Assembly: GCA_947626505.1 (NCBI GenBank)
Contig: CANQSN010000001.1
Location: 1-64,000 of the forward strand
Direction: 5' to 3'
Length of the DNA stretch: 64,000 bases
Origin: an uncultured Lachnospiraceae bacterium
GTDB lineage: Bacteria > Bacillota > Clostridia > Lachnospirales > Lachnospiraceae
Numbering within the stretch: the stretch's first letter is position 1; every line of letters begins with the position of its first letter. The translations under genes were made by a program, and so were the position numbers. The notes beneath the pieces were generated by a model. That model was not told the origin of the DNA, made no database searches, and saw only the letters and a list, made by a program, of their open reading frames with translations. This document shows positions 1 to 9,029 of the stretch, in pieces.

Positions 1-2
1 AG

Positions 3-1553
3 CTTCCTCCGGTTATAAAGGGAAGCGGCGTACTGTATATTGGCGTCCCAAATGGATTTGGATTTAATCTGCTAAGCCTGCGCAAATGTGAGAGCTTTAT
101 AGTGGAGCATAATAAAGCTTTTAGCGTGATTTCATTAATTTCATGTATACTTATGATACTTTTTGGTATAGGAATATGTTTCACAATTCCTGCCGGCGCA
201 TATAGGAGAGACTGTCATTATCTTATAGGAAGGACGCTTGTTTATGGAGGACTAAGCGCCTTAATTATATTAGTTATGGTTGTTATAATTTGCGGATGTA
301 TTTCTTTACGCATAAGGCTTGCAAGCGTTGTTGAATGTATGGTATTCATTTGTTTTATGCTGCTTTTGTCAGGCATTGTTTATATTTTGTTATTGGATTA
401 TTTTATCGGCAATATACGTCTTATGAAGACGGGGCAATGGACTAAATATATATTATCATTAAAGCTTTTTGTGAAGCTTAAGGCGTTTGCAGTAAAGTTT
501 TTTAAAAATGTTTGCAAATCTTTTGATACTATGTGCAGGATTCCATCGCTTACGGTACGAAGCCTGATTATTGTGGGTTTGTATTTCGTAGTAGAATTTT
601 TTTTGATTATGTTTTTCCTTGCGTCAAAAGGAGGGCGGCTTTTCTTTTTTGCAATTGGCGTGGCATGGAATTTGTATGGGCTTTACAGTGTGTTTTTGCA
701 TATGCGCTCCATGCAGAAAATGATAGAGGGAGTCAAGGAGATTGTTGGCGGAGATTTGACCTGCCAGATTGACACTGCCGATATGAAGGGAGATCAAAGA
801 GAGTTAGCGGGATATATAAACAAGATTGGAGACGGGCTTGATAAGGCGGTGGCAGTGAGCCTTAGAGATGAAAGGCTAAAGGCTGAGCTTATTACAAATG
901 TATCGCACGATATTAAGACGCCGCTTACGTCTATTATTAATTATGTTGATTTAATTAAACGGGAGGGAGTAGAGGAAGAACCTATTAAAGGTTATGTGGA
1001 AGTTCTGAACCAGAAATCGCTTCGTTTAAAACAACTGATTGAAGATTTGGTTGAGGTATCAAAGGCAAGCACAGGAAATATAGAGCTTTTACCTGCAAAT
1101 CTTAACATGGTGGAATTGGTAAATCAGGCTATCGGAGAGTTTGAGGATAAATTTAGTAAAAAGAATCTTACCATTATTCCGCAGATTGAAGATTATTCTA
1201 TGGTGATTTATGCAGATGGCAGAAGGTGTTATAGAATTATTGAAAATCTTTTGCAAAATGTATATAAGTATGCTATGGAGAATACAAGGGTATATTTTAC
1301 TATGAATGAACAAAATGGGAATATTGTATTATGCATTAAAAATATTTCAGAGGCTCCGCTAAATGTTCCGGTGGAGGAGCTTACACAGCGCTTTGTAAGA
1401 GGGGAGGAATCTCGGACAACGGAGGGAAGCGGCCTTGGTCTTTCTATTGCAAAAAGCCTTACCGAGCTTCAAAACGGTACGTTTGAAATTGCCCTTGACG
1501 GGGATTTATTTAAGGTGACAGTGACATTTCCAAGCGTTAAGGAACAAGAATAA
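3..1553 (+). CDS. Sensor histidine kinase, 5'-truncated by the window edge
   Basis: The reading frame is open from the first bases of the window, so the gene starts upstream; a GTG at 102 is only an internal codon. About 516 residues are visible. Several hydrophobic segments fill roughly the first 230 residues. The kinase core follows: an H-box with the motif SHDIKTPL (His at about visible residue 302), an N-box (ENLLQNVYKYA) and a G-box (GSGLGLSIAKSL). It should autophosphorylate on that His and pass phosphate to a response regulator, which could lie upstream outside the window. None follows it here. A hairpin terminator closes the unit. The family call is secure, the signal sensed is unknown. 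Confidence 0.9.
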   Translation, partial: LPPVIKGSGVLYIGVPNGFGFNLLSLRKCESFIVEHNKAFSVISLISCILMILFGIGICFTIPAGAYRRDCHYLIGRTLVYGGLSALIILVMVVIICGCISLRIRLASVVECMVFICFMLLLSGIVYILLLDYFIGNIRLMKTGQWTKYILSLKLFVKLKAFAVKFFKNVCKSFDTMCRIPSLTVRSLIIVGLYFVVEFFLIMFFLASKGGRLFFFAIGVAWNLYGLYSVFLHMRSMQKMIEGVKEIVGGDLTCQIDTADMKGDQRELAGYINKIGDGLDKAVAVSLRDERLKAELITNVSHDIKTPLTSIINYVDLIKREGVEEEPIKGYVEVLNQKSLRLKQLIEDLVEVSKASTGNIELLPANLNMVELVNQAIGEFEDKFSKKNLTIIPQIEDYSMVIYADGRRCYRIIENLLQNVYKYAMENTRVYFTMNEQNGNIVLCIKNISEAPLNVPVEELTQRFVRGEESRTTEGSGLGLSIAKSLTELQNGTFEIALDGDLFKVTVTFPSVKEQE

Positions 1554-1557
1554 AATC

Positions 1558-1593
1558 AATTATTGGGGCTTCGAATGAGAAGCCCTAATAATT
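1558..1593 (+). terminator. Hairpin terminator after the sensor kinase
   Basis: A 15-bp stem (1558-1572 pairing with 1579-1593, one G.T wobble) with a six-base loop lies just after the kinase stop codon. Only a modest T-rich stretch follows, so efficiency is uncertain. Confidence 0.7.
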
Positions 1594-1740
1594 TGTTATT
1601 TATGAAGCATTTGCCTTAAATGCCGCTTTTCTTGCATTTTCAATAAGAATACAGTAAAATAATACCAGTGCGTCATAATTATAAAACCGTAATTTAGGCA
1701 GAAAATAGTAATATACATTGAATGAGAAAGGTTGTTAGGA

Positions 1741-2247
1741 ATGGAAAGAGAGATTACGTATATTTATGATAAATGGGTAGAGGGAAACGACGAGGAGCAA
1801 AAGGCTTTAAAAAAGGCGTTTCAATTTCGGGGAATGGGTATGCTTATAGGGTATATTGTTTTTTTAGTATTTATCATTGCCAGTATACTATGCAATGTAT
1901 TTTTCCAGAAAATTAATATTTGGTTTATAGGTATTTTTCTTATTATTTGTCTGGCGACAGTTGCGGGTATAGGTAATCAGGTAAAGATTGTCAGGCAGAT
2001 GAAACAGCGCAAATTTGAGATAAGGGATGGCATTGTAAAAAAGATTAATTATTCTAATAAGAGAAAGAGTCAGATTACGTCTTATGAGCTTGAGATTAAG
2101 GAGAGAAATGTGTTAAAGACGCTGGTAGTAGTAAGGGAATATAAGACTTTCAGGCCTAAGCTTAACGACCATGTATTACTGGCAAGGCCGGAAAGAACCG
2201 GCAATATTTATTTTTATCGGTTGTTGGAACGAAAAAAGGAAGTATAA
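1741..2247 (+). CDS. Small two-helix membrane protein upstream of ktrB (unknown function)
   Basis: This encodes 168 residues from ATG 1741, chosen because GAAAGG at 1726-1731 is a well-spaced ribosome site; an in-frame TTG at 1732 is too close to it. Two hydrophobic segments (about residues 28-55 and 60-80) are preceded by a charged N terminus. A mainly polar, basic C-terminal domain with a beta-rich look follows. I do not recognise a family. The stop codon lies one base before the ktrB ATG, so the two are probably translationally coupled. A role linked to potassium uptake is an inference from position only. Confidence 0.75.
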   Translation: MEREITYIYDKWVEGNDEEQKALKKAFQFRGMGMLIGYIVFLVFIIASILCNVFFQKINIWFIGIFLIICLATVAGIGNQVKIVRQMKQRKFEIRDGIVKKINYSNKRKSQITSYELEIKERNVLKTLVVVREYKTFRPKLNDHVLLARPERTGNIYFYRLLERKKEV

Positions 2248-2248
2248 A

Positions 2249-3631
2249 ATGATAAGGGGAAAGGCTAAAAAGAAAAAGAATAATGTTTCTACCATGCAGC
2301 TCATTGTAATAAGCTTTGCATTGGCTGTTGTGGTAGGAACTTTAATTTTGATGCTGCCTATTTCTTCGGCGGATGGAAGCTGGACATCACTAATTGATGC
2401 ATTATTTACTGCTGCAAGCTCGGTTTGTGTATCAGGACTTGCGGTAGTAGATACTTGTACTTATTGGAGTCTTTTTGGACAGATTGTTATACTGATTATG
2501 ATTCAGCTTGGAGGATTAGGTATTATTTCTTTTACCACACTATTGTTTATTTTAATCGGGAAAAGAATAACGCTAAAGGACAGGCTTGTGGTAATGGATT
2601 CATTTAATTTAAGCACCTTGTCGGGGCTTATAAGGTTTTTATTTGAGATTTTTAAAATTACTTTTTTCATGGAACTAATAGGCGCTCTATTTTATCTTGT
2701 CAGATTCATACCTCGTTTTGGATTGATAAAGGGAGTATGGGTATCGCTTTTTATTTCTGTATCTGCTTTTTGTAATTCAGGACTTGATATTATCGGGAGT
2801 AATAGCTTTGCAGAATATGTCAGGGACCCTTATATCAATATCGTGACCATGCTGCTTGTGGTTTCGGGAGGAATCGGATTTATTGTTTGGTGGGATGTGA
2901 AAAGAGTTTTAGGGTTATTAATAAGGAAAAGTATTCATTTGGATGATGTGTGGGTGAGGATGAGCGTTCACTCCAAGATTGTTATTATTATGACAGCTAT
3001 TCTGATTTTTGGAGGGGCTGCAATGTATTTTGTATTAGAGTACAATAATATGAAAACCATTGGCTCCTTTACATTGCCTGAAAAGCTTATGATGTGTCTT
3101 TTTCAGTCGGTAAATACAAGAACTGCTGGATTTTCGGTAATTTCACAGTCGGAGTTAACGGATGCTGCTACATTTTTAACAATGATACTTATGTTTATAG
3201 GAGGTTCTCCTGTGGGAACTGCAGGAGGAATTAAGACTACTACTGTTGCAGTTGTAATGCTTGAGGCGTGGTCAATGATTAAGGGACGTGAGAACACAGT
3301 TGTATTTAACCGTACTATTCCGGTTCTTACTATGCGCAAAGGGATTATGGTGCTTTGCATATCAATTTTATGTTTATTTGCATTTACCACACTTTTATTG
3401 GCAGTAAATACAGGGGATTTTAAGGATATTGTTTTTGAAACGGTGAGCGCTCTTGGTACAGCCGGACTTACAAGGGACTTTACAGATAAGCTTTCGCTGG
3501 CAGGCAGGGTTATTATTATTATATGCATTTATCTTGGGCGCATTGGGCCGGTTTCATTGGCAATAGCGTTTAGCAGTAAGAATACAAAATTAGCAGGTCA
3601 GTATAAAGAGGAAGATATTACAGTAGGTTAA
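2249..3631 (+). CDS. ktrB: Potassium uptake protein, TrkH/KtrB family
   Basis: This 460-residue polytopic membrane protein forms the K+ (Na+-coupled) translocation pore of a Ktr/Trk system. The ATG at 2249 fits KtrB length; the frame extends upstream but that part overlaps the previous gene. Selectivity-filter-like segments with the glycine signature of each M1-P-M2 repeat are visible, for example SSVCVSGLAVVDT, SAFCNSGLDIIG, TAGFSV and SALGTAGLTRDF. It is followed 27 bases later by the regulatory subunit gene ktrA, the usual pairing. The family assignment is clear; the choice between the names KtrB, KtrD and TrkH is by similarity of length and partner. Confidence 0.93.
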   Translation: MIRGKAKKKKNNVSTMQLIVISFALAVVVGTLILMLPISSADGSWTSLIDALFTAASSVCVSGLAVVDTCTYWSLFGQIVILIMIQLGGLGIISFTTLLFILIGKRITLKDRLVVMDSFNLSTLSGLIRFLFEIFKITFFMELIGALFYLVRFIPRFGLIKGVWVSLFISVSAFCNSGLDIIGSNSFAEYVRDPYINIVTMLLVVSGGIGFIVWWDVKRVLGLLIRKSIHLDDVWVRMSVHSKIVIIMTAILIFGGAAMYFVLEYNNMKTIGSFTLPEKLMMCLFQSVNTRTAGFSVISQSELTDAATFLTMILMFIGGSPVGTAGGIKTTTVAVVMLEAWSMIKGRENTVVFNRTIPVLTMRKGIMVLCISILCLFAFTTLLLAVNTGDFKDIVFETVSALGTAGLTRDFTDKLSLAGRVIIIICIYLGRIGPVSLAIAFSSKNTKLAGQYKEEDITVG

Positions 3632-3658
3632 AAGAAGCATTGTTAGGAGGGGCTTGGC

Positions 3659-4291
3659 ATGAAGAAGAAAACATTTGCAGTAGTCGGATTGGGGGTGTTT
3701 GGTGAGGCTGTTGCACTGGAGATGGAAAATCTTGGAGCGGAGGTTATTGCAATTGATAAAAATCAGGAAAAGGTTAATCAAATCGCAGATTATGTCACAG
3801 TGGCAACGGCTATTGATGTGAGAGATGAGGGAAAGCTTAGGGATATTGGCATTTCTAATGTTGACGGAATGGTTGTGGCAATTGCAGGGGATACAGACGC
3901 CAGCGTTATGGCAACTATAGTTGCTAAGGATGAAGGGGTGCCATATGTATTTGCAAAAGCTCTTGACGATATGCATTGTAAGATTTTAAAGAGAGTAGGG
4001 GCAGACGAGGTACAGATTCCTGAGAGGCTTTCAGGTGTACGCATTGCGAGGAATATGGTAAATGATAATATTAAGGATTTTGTAGAGCTGTCTTCCAAAT
4101 TTCATATGGTTGAGTTAAAACCAAAAAGAGAATGGATAGGAAAATCATTAGAACAGTTGAATTTGAGAAGAAAGCTGCAGATTAATGTAGTGGCAATAAG
4201 GAGAGATGGGGAGCTTTATATTAATATAGATCCTACAGCTCCAATAAAGGAAGAAGATACCTTAATGATTATAGCGTCAAATAATAAATAA
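3659..4291 (+). CDS. ktrA: Potassium uptake regulatory subunit, KtrA/TrkA family
   Basis: This 210-residue cytosolic RCK protein gates KtrB. The N-terminal RCK-N domain has the nucleotide-binding GLGVFG motif (residues 10-15) followed by a strand ending in the acidic IAIDKN. The C-terminal part (about 135-210) is an RCK-C domain, which in KtrA binds c-di-AMP. ATG 3659 has a strong TTAGGAGG site. It closes the three-gene unit that starts at 1741. A convergent hairpin terminator follows. Confidence 0.94.
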   Translation: MKKKTFAVVGLGVFGEAVALEMENLGAEVIAIDKNQEKVNQIADYVTVATAIDVRDEGKLRDIGISNVDGMVVAIAGDTDASVMATIVAKDEGVPYVFAKALDDMHCKILKRVGADEVQIPERLSGVRIARNMVNDNIKDFVELSSKFHMVELKPKREWIGKSLEQLNLRRKLQINVVAIRRDGELYINIDPTAPIKEEDTLMIIASNNK

Positions 4292-4296
4292 AAAAG

Positions 4297-4340
4297 AAAC
4301 AGCAATTACTGTTACTTTGTGTAATCAGTAATTGCTGTTT
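4297..4340. terminator. Bidirectional terminator between convergent genes
   Basis: A perfect 15-bp inverted repeat (4297-4311 and 4326-4340) lies between ktrA and the reverse-strand Ig-like gene and includes the latter's stop codon in its loop. A T-run follows it on the reverse strand; on the forward strand the tail is weaker but T-rich. Confidence 0.85.
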
Positions 4341-5022
4341 CGTTATTCATATTGTTTTCAAAAAATGGGTTCGGGAATATTCCAGTATCATCATTTGCTG
4401 ATTTTATTGGAGGAATAACAGTTATACTGCAAGTCCTTTTAATATTAGTACCGTCTAATGTACGAATTGTTATCGTTGCTGTTCCTTCCGATAAGCCATA
4501 GACCTTGCCTTTACTGCTTACCTTGGCAACCCTCGGATTAGAGGAGATATACTCAAGCTTTTTGTATGCTGCCTTTGAAGGTGATACAGAAGCCTTAAGC
4601 ATATAATAGTTTCCCTCCATAATAACTTTTTTAGAGCTGCTTAAACGTATCTTGGAAACCTTTTTCCCAACGTATATATTGGTAGTGCATATTAAACTAT
4701 CATTTGTCTTAGACTGTACAGTGATTCTGGAAACGCCCTTTTTATAGCTGGTGACAAGACCTGAGCTGTCCACCTTCGCCACTCTCTGGTTGCTGGAGGT
4801 ATAGTAGTAGTCTGATGTATCTGCTATCTGCCCTTTATAGGTTGGAGAAAGCTGCAATGTGCTGCGCCTGCCCATAACATAGTAGGCGTCAAGCTTCAAA
4901 TCGGAAGTGATTGTCTGCCGGCTGAAATGCGGCGAATCAGCCTTCACTGGAATTATTATCAATAGCAGCAGTATAAAAGCAAGACTACAGCTAATGATTT
5001 TGTAGTGTTTATGCATTTTCAT
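4312..5022 (-). CDS. Secreted protein with two bacterial Ig-like (Big_2) domains
   Basis: This 236-residue protein has an N-terminal signal peptide or anchor (hydrophobic residues 9-26, ending near VKADS). Two Big_2-like repeats follow, about 45-118 and 120-203, each with the pattern SSNxRVAKVxSxGxV followed by GxxxITV. Such domains are found in extracellular, surface-exposed adhesins and enzymes; here there is nothing else, so it may be a small wall-associated binding protein. The start has GAAAGG upstream. The nearest reverse-strand neighbour is the sensor kinase whose stop lies 98 bases upstream of this start; co-transcription is possible. Confidence 0.85.
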   Translation of the reverse strand: MKMHKHYKIISCSLAFILLLLIIIPVKADSPHFSRQTITSDLKLDAYYVMGRRSTLQLSPTYKGQIADTSDYYYTSSNQRVAKVDSSGLVTSYKKGVSRITVQSKTNDSLICTTNIYVGKKVSKIRLSSSKKVIMEGNYYMLKASVSPSKAAYKKLEYISSNPRVAKVSSKGKVYGLSEGTATITIRTLDGTNIKRTCSITVIPPIKSANDDTGIFPNPFFENNMNNETAITDYTK

Positions 5023-5120
5023 ATTATTAATACCTTTCTAAAATCCAAACTAATTTGCTGCTTATACATGAATTTATCAACAGCTTGTGATACTTTAGTG
5101 AGAGAGTGTATAAATCATGA

Positions 5121-6581
5121 TTATTTGTTATCAACATATCGCGGCAGTGAAATTGAAAAGCGTATTCCGGTAGGGGTGTTCTCTACGTTATAGGCTCCAT
5201 GATGCGCAAGCGTAATTGTTTTTACAATATATAATCCCAGTCCGACGCTCATGTTCTTTTCATGCTTTCTTGCTTTATCTACCTTATAAAAGCTGCTCCA
5301 TATTGAAGACATTTCTTCCTCCTCTAGTGGAGGACAGGTATTTTCTACGGAATATAAAATGTTTTCTCCCTCTAAAGTAAGTGAAACTTTGCAGCATCCG
5401 TTATTGTCCGTATATTTTACAGCGTTGCTTAAATAATTATCGAATGCTTGGGCAAGATAGGCTTCGTCTGCAAGGCATACTAAATCGGGATGTATATCGG
5501 CTATAAGCTTAATATTTTTTTGCTCAAATAAAATAGCTCTTGTGTCTAACAGACTTTTAAGCAGTTCTGATATATCGGCGGGCGTAAGCGTAAGCTGCTC
5601 TGCGTCATGTTCTAATCGCGACAGCTCCAATAGTTTTCCTACCATGCTTGACATTTCATGAGCCTCTTCAAGTATGACGTTTAGGTAATCAGCCTTGTTT
5701 ATATGTTCGCCCTCCGTAAGAAGCATCTCTGCATAACTTGAAAGTATGGCAAGAGGCGTTTTTAAATCGTGTGAAACATTGGAAAGGAATTGCCTTCGCA
5801 TCTGGTCAATACGCTCCTTTTCCTTGATATCCGCTTCCAATTGGAGATTTATTTCCTTTAATTCATTCATATCCTGTTCAAGCTGGTTGGACATTTTGTT
5901 GATACTTACAGACAGTCTGTACAGTTCGTCTTTGCGTTTTAATTTAGGAAGGGTGGTAGAAAAATCTTGCATGGCAATCTGGCTTGCCACTACATCCATC
6001 TGTTTAATGGGTTTTACTAAATGATTGGAAAATGAAAATGCAAGGAAGCCTCCCACCAATGCAGAAGCTAATATAGTTAAAAGAAAAATAGGCGCAAGCC
6101 CCCATATTGTATTATAGAATGCGGCTTCATAGCAGGTCCAGATTACTGTATTATAGCAGTGGTTCGCTGTCAAAATACTGCGGTATAAAACAAGCCAGTT
6201 ATTAGAGTTATAGCCATGAATAACCTTTGGCTCAGCTTCCTCGTCATATCTCGAATTGTTTACGTCAGTGAAGTCTATATTTTTATTTATTGAGTCGTTT
6301 GTACTGTATAAAACATTTCCCGTATCTCGGTCGGTAAGGCAGAAATACAGATTGGCGGTTGCCTCGTAATCCTCCATTACTGCAATTACATCTTCTAAAA
6401 TATCCGGCTCGTCTAACTGTTCGTCATTTATTTCGTCAAATGCCTGTATAATTGTGTTTTCTTTTTGTTTTAAAAATGCATCGTTAAAAAAGAAGTAAAT
6501 TCCAAGAAGCTGGATTCCTTCAACGATGAAAAAGAATAGTATAAAGGTCATGGTTAATCTTGTTTTTATGGAATGGAACAT
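5121..6581 (-). CDS. Sensor histidine kinase with HAMP domain, no adjacent response regulator
   Basis: This 486-residue membrane kinase has two transmembrane segments (about 12-32 and 161-183) flanking an extracellular sensor of about 125 residues. A HAMP linker (186-237), a short coiled coil, an H-box (VSHDLKTPL, His271), an N-box (NYLSNAVKYTDN) and a G-box (VGLGLYIVKT) follow. AGGAGA precedes ATG 6581. Upstream on this strand lies only the divergent pyrC promoter region and downstream only the Ig-like gene, so the cognate regulator is not encoded next to it. It resembles VanS/PhoR-type kinases; the stimulus is unknown. Confidence 0.92.
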   Translation of the reverse strand: MFHSIKTRLTMTFILFFFIVEGIQLLGIYFFFNDAFLKQKENTIIQAFDEINDEQLDEPDILEDVIAVMEDYEATANLYFCLTDRDTGNVLYSTNDSINKNIDFTDVNNSRYDEEAEPKVIHGYNSNNWLVLYRSILTANHCYNTVIWTCYEAAFYNTIWGLAPIFLLTILASALVGGFLAFSFSNHLVKPIKQMDVVASQIAMQDFSTTLPKLKRKDELYRLSVSINKMSNQLEQDMNELKEINLQLEADIKEKERIDQMRRQFLSNVSHDLKTPLAILSSYAEMLLTEGEHINKADYLNVILEEAHEMSSMVGKLLELSRLEHDAEQLTLTPADISELLKSLLDTRAILFEQKNIKLIADIHPDLVCLADEAYLAQAFDNYLSNAVKYTDNNGCCKVSLTLEGENILYSVENTCPPLEEEEMSSIWSSFYKVDKARKHEKNMSVGLGLYIVKTITLAHHGAYNVENTPTGIRFSISLPRYVDNK

Positions 6582-6705
6582 ATTTATCTCCTAACAGGCT
6601 TACATAATAATACAATGGTAACACGAATTTACATATTAGGATAGGGGTGAAAAGTGTTTTTCCTGTGAGAATATTAAGTAGTATACAATATAAGGTAATT
6701 TATGG

Positions 6706-6711
6706 TATACT
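6706..6711 (+). promoter_or_regulatory. Probable sigma-A promoter of pyrC (extended -10)
   Basis: TATACT at 6706-6711 is preceded by TGG, an extended -10. The -35 at 17 bases (ATACAA) is poor. It would give a leader of only about 25 bases before pyrC, leaving no room for an attenuator. Confidence 0.5.
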
Positions 6712-6743
6712 AAGGAAAGCGCTTGGAAGGAGAATGGGATTTT

Positions 6744-8021
6744 ATGAGGTTGATTATAAAAGGCGGAATGGTAGTAGAAAGCGGAAAAGAAGCTGCTAAA
6801 GAGGCGGACGTTTTAGTGGAGGATGGCGTAATAAAAAGTATTTCACATAATATTGAAGCGAAGGCGGACAAGGTGGTTGATGCGAGAGGATGCTATGTGA
6901 TGCCGGGATTTATTGATTTGCATGTACATTTAAGAGATCCCGGCCAGACCTATAAGGAGGACTTGATAAGCGGCGCAAATGCAGCGGCAAGAGGCGGAGT
7001 GACAACTATATGCGCTATGCCTAATACAAGCCCTGCGGTGGATTCTGTAGAGGTTCTGGACGTTATTTATGAGAAAGCAAAAAAAGCGCCGGTTCATGTA
7101 TTACAAATTTCAGCTATTACAAAGGGGCAGAACGGGCGGGAGTTAGTAGATATGGAAGCCATGAAGGAGCATGGAGCCATTGCCTTTAGCGAGGACGGAA
7201 AAAGCGTTATGGATATTATGCTTTATCAGGAGGCAATGAAGAAAGCGGCCGCACTCGATATGGTTATTATGGCGCACTGTGAGGATAAGGATTTGGTAAA
7301 TGGAGGAGTCTTGAATCTTGGCGTAGCTTCAGAGCGGTTTAAGGTTTCGGGAATTTCAAACGCTGTGGAGGATGTTATTACTGCAAGGGATATATTTTTA
7401 GCAAATGCCGCCGGCGCGAGGCTGCATTTATGCCATTGTTCTACTGAGGCTAGCGTAAAGCTTGTTGAGATGGCTAAAGAGCTTGGCGTTCATGTTACTG
7501 CTGAAGTATGTCCGCACCATTTTATTCTTACAGATGAAGACATTGTTTCGGAGGATGCCAATTATAAGATGAATCCGCCGCTTCGCACAAGGAGGGATGT
7601 GGACGCCTTGTCTGACGGTATTTGTAATGGAGTGATGGATTGTATCAGTACCGACCACGCTCCGCACCATAAGGAGGAGAAGTCAAAAGGCTTTATTAAA
7701 GCGCCCTTTGGTATTGTAGGTTTGGAAACCAGCGCCGCTTTAACTTATACGGAATTGGTGGCTACAGGCAGAATGACGATTGGACAGATGGCGGAACGAA
7801 TGAGTAGCGCTCCTGCAAGAGTGCTTTCTCTGGACAATAAAAAGGGCAGTATTAAAGAGGGGATGGATGCCGATATAGTTGTATTTAATCCCAATATAGA
7901 GTATGTAATTAATGTGGAGGAGTTTGCTTCTAAGGGGCATAACACTCCATTTGCAGGAAGAAGCGTAAAGGGTAAAGTAGTTACTACTATTGTAGATGGC
8001 AAGGTAGTTTATCAGGCTTAA
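6744..8021 (+). CDS. pyrC: Dihydroorotase
   Basis: This 425-residue zinc amidohydrolase cyclises N-carbamoyl-aspartate to dihydroorotate, step three of UMP synthesis. Metal and substrate residues of class I dihydroorotase are present: HVH (His60 and His62), Asp151 in SEDG, His178, His231 and Asp304 in STDHAPH, with Asn94 in MPNT. ATG 6744 sits behind AAGGAG (6727-6732). It opens the pyrC-pyrF-pyrK-pyrD cluster; pyrB and carAB are not in the window. Confidence 0.97.
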   Translation: MRLIIKGGMVVESGKEAAKEADVLVEDGVIKSISHNIEAKADKVVDARGCYVMPGFIDLHVHLRDPGQTYKEDLISGANAAARGGVTTICAMPNTSPAVDSVEVLDVIYEKAKKAPVHVLQISAITKGQNGRELVDMEAMKEHGAIAFSEDGKSVMDIMLYQEAMKKAAALDMVIMAHCEDKDLVNGGVLNLGVASERFKVSGISNAVEDVITARDIFLANAAGARLHLCHCSTEASVKLVEMAKELGVHVTAEVCPHHFILTDEDIVSEDANYKMNPPLRTRRDVDALSDGICNGVMDCISTDHAPHHKEEKSKGFIKAPFGIVGLETSAALTYTELVATGRMTIGQMAERMSSAPARVLSLDNKKGSIKEGMDADIVVFNPNIEYVINVEEFASKGHNTPFAGRSVKGKVVTTIVDGKVVYQA

Positions 8022-8044
8022 TAAATGAAATGGAGGATATGTGT

Positions 8045-8965
8045 ATGATTAACAGGCTGGTAGAAGAGATTAAAAAGAAGGATGCTCCTGTGGTTATAGG
8101 TTTGGATCCAATGCTTTCCTATGTTCCTCAAAGGCTTAGGGACAAGGCTTATAAGGAGTATGGCGAGACGCTTGAAGGTGCGGCAGAAGCAATATGGCAG
8201 TTCAATAAAGGTATTGTTGACGCTATATGCGATTTGATTCCTGCAGTAAAGCCGCAGATTGCAATGTATGAGCAGTTTGGGCTGCAGGGACTTACTGTAT
8301 TTAAAAAGACGGTGGATTATTGTAAGGGTAAGGGACTGGTTGTGATTGGAGATATTAAGAGAGGAGATATAGGTTCTACTTCCGGCGCTTATGCTACGGG
8401 CCATATTGGAAAAGTTACAGTCGGTTCAAAAAGCTATTATGGATTTGACGAGGATTTTATAACGGTTAATCCCTATTTTGGAATTGATGGGGTTAAGCCT
8501 TTTGTAGATGTGTGCAAGGAAGAAAAAAGGGGGATTTTTATTTTGGTAAAGACATCAAACCCGTCTTCCGGAGATTTTCAGGACAAAATGGTTGATGGAA
8601 GACCTCTTTATGAGCTGGTTGGAGAAAAGGTTGCACAGTGGGGAGAAGAGGTTATGGGTGATAATTACAGCTATGTCGGAGCTGTCGTAGGAGCAACTTA
8701 CCCTAAGATGGGCGAGGCTCTTAGAAAGATAATGCCAAATACATATATTCTTGTGCCGGGATACGGTGCGCAAGGGGGCAAGGCAGAGGATTTGAAACCA
8801 TATTTCAATGAAGATGGACTGGGTGCTATTGTAAATTCTTCAAGAGGAATTATCTGCGCATACCAGCAGGAAAAATATAAAAAGTTTGGAGAAGAACATT
8901 TTGCAGAGGCGTCAAGACAGGCAGTCAAGGATATGATTGATGATATTAACAGCGCAATAAAATAA
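8045..8965 (+). CDS. pyrF: Orotidine 5'-phosphate decarboxylase (subfamily 2)
   Basis: About 306 residues from ATG 8045, selected because GGAGG at 8032-8036 gives eight-base spacing; ATG 8039 would be too close. It decarboxylates OMP to UMP, the last step of the pathway. The active-site stretch GDIKRGDIGSTS and the longer length (about 300 rather than 230 residues) mark the subfamily often annotated as PyrF type 2. It lies 23 bases after pyrC and is probably in the same transcript. Confidence 0.95.
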   Translation: MINRLVEEIKKKDAPVVIGLDPMLSYVPQRLRDKAYKEYGETLEGAAEAIWQFNKGIVDAICDLIPAVKPQIAMYEQFGLQGLTVFKKTVDYCKGKGLVVIGDIKRGDIGSTSGAYATGHIGKVTVGSKSYYGFDEDFITVNPYFGIDGVKPFVDVCKEEKRGIFILVKTSNPSSGDFQDKMVDGRPLYELVGEKVAQWGEEVMGDNYSYVGAVVGATYPKMGEALRKIMPNTYILVPGYGAQGGKAEDLKPYFNEDGLGAIVNSSRGIICAYQQEKYKKFGEEHFAEASRQAVKDMIDDINSAIK

Positions 8966-9029
8966 TGAGCTATGTTTTGCATATGCGAAGTTTTAGGTAA
9001 GTAATATTCAAATTGGAAAGGAGATTTGT

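Noticed and set aside
1594..1740. c-di-AMP (ydaO-type) riboswitch before the ktr unit
   Set aside because: The 150-base gap has none of the conserved sequence blocks and is very AT-rich; no supported structure.
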